Made by a program: the position numbers and the translations under genes. The notes below the pieces were generated by a model. That model was given only the letters and a program-made list of their open reading frames with translations, was not told the origin of the DNA and ran no database searches. DNA of 57,990 bases from positions 1 through 57,990 of the forward strand of contig NZ_VTQV01000029.1 in the NCBI RefSeq assembly GCF_008764245.1, written 5' to 3'. The first letter of the stretch is position 1. Each line of letters begins with the position of its first letter. Source of the DNA: Bacillus subtilis (GTDB lineage Bacteria; Bacillota; Bacilli; Bacillales; Bacillaceae_C). Below, one piece after another: positions 53,870 through 57,990 of this stretch.

Positions 53870-55320
53870 CAAAGAAAGAAATTTTAAACAAAATTTTTGG
53901 TTATGATACGTTTAATAAAGGTCAAGAAGAAATAATCGATGCTGTCTTACAAGGCCATGATGTATTAGCGATGCTTCCAACCGGAACGGGTAAATCTTTA
54001 TGTTATCAATTGCCAGCCTACCTTTTGGAAGGCTCCGTATTAATTGTTTCTCCTTTGATCTCCTTAATGCAAGATCAGGTTGAACAATTGCAAATATTGG
54101 GCGAACGTAAAGTCGTAGCCATAAATTCATTTTTAAATGGACGGATGAGAGAAAAAGCATTACGGCAATTAAACAAGTATCGCTTTATTTATCTATCACC
54201 TGAGATGCTTGGAATGAAAAGCATTTTAGATCGATTAAAACAAATTAAAATAAGTTTATTTGTTATTGATGAAGCCCATTGTATTTCTCAATGGGGATAT
54301 GATTTCCGAACAGATTATTTGAATTTAGGAAAGATTCGACTGTCAATCGGAAAGCCACCTACACTTGCTTTAACGGCAACAGCTCAACCGGAAGTACGTG
54401 AAGATATTAAACAGCTTCTACGCTTTAATAATCCTAAGGAATATGTCTATTCGATCGATCGCCCTAATATTAGTATGGTTGTTGAGAAATATGATCATTA
54501 TGAAGAAAAAAAGAAGCGGCTGCTAGAATTAGTTCGGAATTTTAAAAAGCCGGGAATCATATATTTTTCAAGCAAGCGTCTTACAGAGGAATTTGTAGAC
54601 TTTCTGCAATTAAATGGTATTAGAAATGTTGCTGCCTACCATGGAGGGATAAATCAGGAACAACGAATTTTAATTCAACAGCAATTTTTATGTGGCCAAT
54701 TAGATGTCGTTTGTGCAACAAGTGCTTTTGGCATGGGGATTAATAAGAAGAATATTCGATTTGTCATTCACTATCATATGCCAGGTCAGATGGAATCCTA
54801 TATTCAAGAAATAGGACGGGCTGGTAGAGATGGACAAGAAAGCATTGCTCTTCTCCTCTATGCATCTGGCGACGAAATGTTACCGATTCGACTCATTGAG
54901 CAGGAGCTCCCTGATGATTGGCAAATTAACGCTTATGAGTCATTAACCAATGTAAAAGATGTCGGAAAAATGATGGCGGAATTAAAAATAACAGAAACAC
55001 AGCTACGTTTTCTTGAATATTATTTTTCTGCTTTTCGTGATCATCCAGAAAAAGCGGGTAAAGTAATAGATATAAAGAACGCCCGAAAACAATTAAAATT
55101 GAGCAAGTTATGGGAAATGTCGAATTGGGTCAACTCAAAAGAATGTCGGCGTAAGCAGGCTTTAACCTACTTTCAAGAAACAGATCAACCGTCACCACAT
55201 ATATGTTGCGATATTTGCCAAGTGGATTTGACTTATTATTTTACAGGTAAAAAGGAAAAGCATAAGGATAATAAACAGTCCTGGGAATGGAGATTGCAAA
55301 AAATACTGCTAGAAAAGTGA
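53866..55320 (+). CDS. recS: RecQ-family ATP-dependent DNA helicase RecS
   Basis: 484 residues, shorter than full RecQ. Walker A is TGTGKS at 39-44 and the DEAH box at 135-138, followed by TALTATAQPEV, CATSAFGMGINKKNIRFVIHY and IQEIGRAGRDGQ. The zinc-binding RecQ region is shown by CRRKQALTYFQE and CCDICQ. There is no HRDC domain. It unwinds DNA in recombination repair. Coupled to ypbB. Confidence 0.93.
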   Translation: MTKKEILNKIFGYDTFNKGQEEIIDAVLQGHDVLAMLPTGTGKSLCYQLPAYLLEGSVLIVSPLISLMQDQVEQLQILGERKVVAINSFLNGRMREKALRQLNKYRFIYLSPEMLGMKSILDRLKQIKISLFVIDEAHCISQWGYDFRTDYLNLGKIRLSIGKPPTLALTATAQPEVREDIKQLLRFNNPKEYVYSIDRPNISMVVEKYDHYEEKKKRLLELVRNFKKPGIIYFSSKRLTEEFVDFLQLNGIRNVAAYHGGINQEQRILIQQQFLCGQLDVVCATSAFGMGINKKNIRFVIHYHMPGQMESYIQEIGRAGRDGQESIALLLYASGDEMLPIRLIEQELPDDWQINAYESLTNVKDVGKMMAELKITETQLRFLEYYFSAFRDHPEKAGKVIDIKNARKQLKLSKLWEMSNWVNSKECRRKQALTYFQETDQPSPHICCDICQVDLTYYFTGKKEKHKDNKQSWEWRLQKILLEK

Positions 55321-55326
55321 GTAGAA

Positions 55327-55926
55327 ATGAAAAGAAAAAAGCAAGCAGAGTCGATTAAGAATTTAACAAATAAAGAGATCATTTTAAGTGTTATTTTCAC
55401 ACAAGTGATTCTTTTGATTTTAGCATCTATTTTAAGTCCCTTTTTCTTTAAGAATTGGCACTCATTTTCTTTGGTTTTCCAATGGGATTTTAAGTGGATA
55501 TTCATCGGGGTAATCAGTGGGCTGGTAGTCGTTAGCTTAGATTTATTTTTGATGAAACGTCTTCCGCAACGTTATTATGACGATGGCGGGATCAATAATA
55601 AAATATTCGCAAACCTTAATTTTGTACAAATGATGGGTCTTGTTTTGGTTATAGCAATTGCAGAAGAATGGCTATTTCGAGGAATCATTCAAACTAAGTT
55701 TGGATTAATTCCGGCAAGTATTATTTTTTCAATTATTCATATGAGGTATTGGGCTCATTGGTACCTAATTGTCAATGTTTTGGTTTTAAGTATCTGGATT
55801 GGCTTGGTTTTTGAGTGGTCTGGTCAGCTTTTATGGCCCGTCATATTCATGCATTTTATTATAGATTTTTTGTTAGGAATCTCTATTCGTTTAAAAACTA
55901 AGCGGAAAGTGGGGAATGAAGTATGA
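55327..55926 (+). CDS. ypbD: CPBP family intramembrane metalloprotease YpbD
   Basis: 199 residues with about five membrane helices. The Abi/CPBP motifs are EEWLFRG near residue 113, the FSIIHMRYW block near 138 and HFIIDF near 178, which hold the catalytic Glu and His residues. The substrate is unknown. It starts 6 bases after recS and overlaps ypbE by 4 bases. Confidence 0.88.
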   Translation: MKRKKQAESIKNLTNKEIILSVIFTQVILLILASILSPFFFKNWHSFSLVFQWDFKWIFIGVISGLVVVSLDLFLMKRLPQRYYDDGGINNKIFANLNFVQMMGLVLVIAIAEEWLFRGIIQTKFGLIPASIIFSIIHMRYWAHWYLIVNVLVLSIWIGLVFEWSGQLLWPVIFMHFIIDFLLGISIRLKTKRKVGNEV

Positions 55927-56633
55927 CTGAACAAAAAAATGAGGAGTACAAAAGTGAACTTCCATCTCGCGCAGAACTTCATGGGCGGAAAAATAAGAAA
56001 AAACCGGAAGCGAAAAAAGAGCCCCAAAAGAGGCGAAAGATTTCAATTCCCTTCGCTTTAGTCATTCTATTATTATTAATGCCGATCGTGGTTATGATTT
56101 ATGCTAATAAAGATAAAATTTCCATTGCTAAAACGACTAGTGGGCACTCAGGAGAGGAAATCCTATTTGAGGACGCTCCAGATACGACGATTCATTCAGT
56201 TGTAAGTGATGAATCGCCCGAAAAAAATACAGATCAAGAAGAGGAAAAGGAGCAAAAAGAGAAAAGTGCCGATACAGAAGAAAAAAATGAACAGAAAGAT
56301 AAGGAAACGGACAAAAACGAGCAGAAGCTGAAAGAGAAAGTAAAAGAAGAGGAAAATAAGAAAGCCGAAGAAAAAGAAAATAAGGAAGATAAGCAGACAA
56401 CGCCCCCTAAAAAAGAGCCTGAAGAACAGAAACAGGATTCGAACCAAAATCAAACACCTGTTCAAGACGAAGGAGGGGAAGTTTATCATACCGTTCAACC
56501 TGGGGAAACCCTCTTTCGAATCGCTATGAATTATTATCAAAGCCAAGATGGTATTGAAAAGATTCGCCAAGCGAACGGGCTGTCAGGTAATGAGATATCC
56601 GTAGGACAAAAGTTAAAGATTCCAAAATCATAA
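55923..56633 (+). CDS. ypbE: LysM domain protein YpbE
   Basis: 236 residues: a basic cytoplasmic start, one membrane helix near 42-59, a long Glu/Lys/Gln-rich low-complexity linker (about residues 85-180) and a C-terminal LysM domain (YHTVQPGETLFRIAMNYY, then NEISVGQKLKIPK). It should span the membrane and bind peptidoglycan on the outside. The function is unknown. Coupled with ypbD. Confidence 0.88.
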   Translation: MTEQKNEEYKSELPSRAELHGRKNKKKPEAKKEPQKRRKISIPFALVILLLLMPIVVMIYANKDKISIAKTTSGHSGEEILFEDAPDTTIHSVVSDESPEKNTDQEEEKEQKEKSADTEEKNEQKDKETDKNEQKLKEKVKEEENKKAEEKENKEDKQTTPPKKEPEEQKQDSNQNQTPVQDEGGEVYHTVQPGETLFRIAMNYYQSQDGIEKIRQANGLSGNEISVGQKLKIPKS

Positions 56634-56699
56634 GAGACATAGAGCGACTCCTAAGCACATAAAATTAAAATACAATGGATGTGGAAGGGAGTCGCAGCT

Positions 56700-57155
56700 A
56701 TGGAATCGTTTCTACTTGAAGAAGGGGACAAGATGGACCCAACAACCAAAAGAGTTTTACAAAACTTAATTGATCGAAAGTTAAAACTTAATCGATATAA
56801 ACAATTACATTTTATTTTATTTTCGACTGCGATCTTATTCAGTACCATTCTTTTTTATTCCGTTTACAATATGGTTGTTTTACCATATCAATCCTCTATT
56901 TTCGATCTTATTACCTTTATTTTGCAACAAAATCATTTTATTTTTTTATTATTACTCGCCTTTAGTTTATTCGGTGCTGTAAAAATTGTCTTCGAAAAAA
57001 AGGCGAAAAGTGAAAAAGACTACCATGCACTAAGATGTGAAGTCATTGATAAAAGTGGAGATTTATGGAAAGGCGAGCAATGGGAAAAAAGGCATAAAAT
57101 ATATGAACAGATGAAGAAAAAATACGATATTAATTTATACCATCAAAGCAAGTAG
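56700..57155 (+). CDS. ypbF: DUF2663 membrane protein YpbF
   Basis: 151 residues. A short charged N-terminus (TKRVLQNLIDRKLKL) is followed by two membrane segments (near 37-60 and 75-98) and a charged cytoplasmic tail with WEKRHKIYEQMKKKYDINLY. It is DUF2663, unknown function. GGAAGGGAG selects the ATG at 56700 over the frame start at 56679. It ends the ypbB-ypbF cluster. Confidence 0.82.
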   Translation: MESFLLEEGDKMDPTTKRVLQNLIDRKLKLNRYKQLHFILFSTAILFSTILFYSVYNMVVLPYQSSIFDLITFILQQNHFIFLLLLAFSLFGAVKIVFEKKAKSEKDYHALRCEVIDKSGDLWKGEQWEKRHKIYEQMKKKYDINLYHQSK

Positions 57156-57362
57156 GAAAGAAAGGATTTTTCTATGATTTCATTTCCGGAAGACATTCGC
57201 TTCTGCTATGAATGGCGCTAATTTCAAAGTAGATTAAGACTTCTAAAAATAGTCCTGCAGGACGTTGCGAACTTTCCTTATTCAGTTGCAAACTAGGATC
57301 GTTACACATACACGAACTTCTCCTGCAGGCCTAAAGTCGCTACCAATTGAAGTTTCACTTTT

Positions 57363-57749
57363 TCACCATTGCAGCGCAATATGTAAGGTGCAACAGCCCT
57401 TTTCACCTTCTGCATTACTTAACTCAAAAATAATTCCATCAGGATTAAAGTGGCTTTTGATCGGGATTGAAAGTCCAGTAGATTGGATAAGCTTTTGAAC
57501 TTTCTTTTTGTTTGATTGCTGTGCTGCCTCCATTAAGTCATGAGCAAATGTAGGGGAGGAATTGATTTTATTAACCAATAGGCTCGCTTGGGTCATAAGC
57601 GTCTGAAATTTTTGCGCAGATTGATGTAGTTTTTCAGTCTTAACTGGTGGATATAAATTTTGTTTTCTCACTATTTGGCTATATAAAAATGGTTGATTCT
57701 TTACCAGGTGAGGAGGATATAGGTAATACGTGTATGGAATATAATACAA
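57363..57749 (-). CDS. Conserved small protein of unknown function
   Basis: 128 residues from a TTG at 57749 with GGGAGAGGG upstream. The N-terminus is tyrosine- and proline-rich (MYYIPYTYYLYPPHL). The middle is helical (KFQTLMTQASLLVNKINSS, then FAHDLMEAAQQSNKKKVQKL), and the C-terminus is beta-like with a Cys pair (GCCTLHIALQW). I have an impression of similar unnamed proteins in spore formers, possibly coat-associated, but cannot name a family. It is convergent with ypbF. Confidence 0.65.
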   Translation of the reverse strand: MYYIPYTYYLYPPHLVKNQPFLYSQIVRKQNLYPPVKTEKLHQSAQKFQTLMTQASLLVNKINSSPTFAHDLMEAAQQSNKKKVQKLIQSTGLSIPIKSHFNPDGIIFELSNAEGEKGCCTLHIALQW

Positions 57750-57869
57750 AATAACCCTCTCCCTCTACTAATGTTTATACAGTGTATGAGAATTCCTTTG
57801 TTTAAGTTCATTGAACTCACATAATAGGCATGAGCAGCGGACTTGCACAGGACGTGGGTGAATTTAACG

Positions 57870-57898
57870 GAAGTTCCTCTTTTGCAAAAGAACTTCCA
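57870..57898. repeat. Imperfect palindrome near the window end
   Basis: GGAAGTTC and GAACTTCC flank TTTTGCAAAA with a three-base bulge. It may be a terminator or part of an element that continues outside; it is preceded by ACAGGACGT, a string that loosely resembles the family B block. Confidence 0.4.
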
Positions 57899-57990
57899 CT
57901 GGATCCTTACTTTTGAACATCCCCTATCATTAGTGTTGCATAAAAATAATTCCATATTGTCAAACTGTAAAAAATAATTAATAACCTATT

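Noticed and set aside
56137-56570. Phe/Leu-rich frames on the minus strand
   Set aside because: They are the complement of the Glu/Lys-rich linker of ypbE and reflect low complexity only.
57254-57329. Two CCTGCAGG palindromes at 57254 and 57322, near ACGTTGCGAAC
   Set aside because: They resemble part of the family B block by a few bases only; pairing and leader hairpin are lacking, so I do not call a copy.

Overview
The window is a low-GC Firmicute chromosome segment, almost certainly from an endospore-forming Bacillaceae (Bacillus in the broad sense). It carries early and late sporulation genes (spoIIM, dacF, the spoIIA operon with sigF, spoVAF, dacB, spmAB), SinI/SinR, the ResABCDE cytochrome c module and SigX/RsiX. 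The gene order follows, on memory of that genome, the B. subtilis block that runs from yqjE to ypbF. I cannot name the species.

Layout. 1-1.4 kb: a DUF421 membrane protein, the remnant of an L,D-transpeptidase gene and a 30-codon gene that looks like the stressosome-associated miniprotein Prli42. 1.6-13.4 kb: yqj/yqk housekeeping and repair genes (M20 peptidase, orphan CheW, two Y-family polymerases, YueI, zwf, rnz, namA, proI, an SDR, CDGSH and HesB-like Fe-S proteins). 13.5-16.2 kb: xpaC-yaaN and the sinI-sinR switch on the minus strand. 16.9-24 kb: yqkF, nudF-endoQ, spoIIM, fur, yqzK, xerD, deoB. 23.9-29.9 kb: dacF, spoIIAA-spoIIAB-sigF, spoVAF, lysA. 30.3-37.8 kb: ribT, followed by an accessory carbohydrate locus (AraC regulator, sugar epimerase, PmoA-like DUF6807, GH95 glycosidase, solute-binding lipoprotein) with two cre-like sites. 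37.9-51.2 kb: ypuF, scpAB, dacB-spmAB, rluB, resABC, resDE, sigX-rsiX. 51.3-57.8 kb: FMN riboswitch-ribU, fer, ypbB-recS-ypbD-ypbE-ypbF and an unrecognised small protein.

How the genes work together. The spoIIA operon sets up sigma-F. SpoIIM (engulfment), DacF and DacB (spore peptidoglycan), SpmAB (core dehydration) and SpoVAF (germination) act later in the same programme. ResABC mature c-type cytochromes and ResDE control respiration genes. NudF/EndoQ and the two translesion polymerases form a DNA and nucleotide damage-handling group. The 31-36 kb operon looks like an intracellular glycoside degradation pathway under catabolite control.

The most interesting non-coding content is two families of dispersed intergenic elements. 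Different copies keep the same base-paired architecture while the stem sequences change. In one copy the two arms of a helix are exchanged. A second notable point is the spoIIM leader: a hairpin that can exist only on read-through mRNA overlaps the Shine-Dalgarno sequence, whereas a sigma-E-like promoter would start transcription inside its loop.
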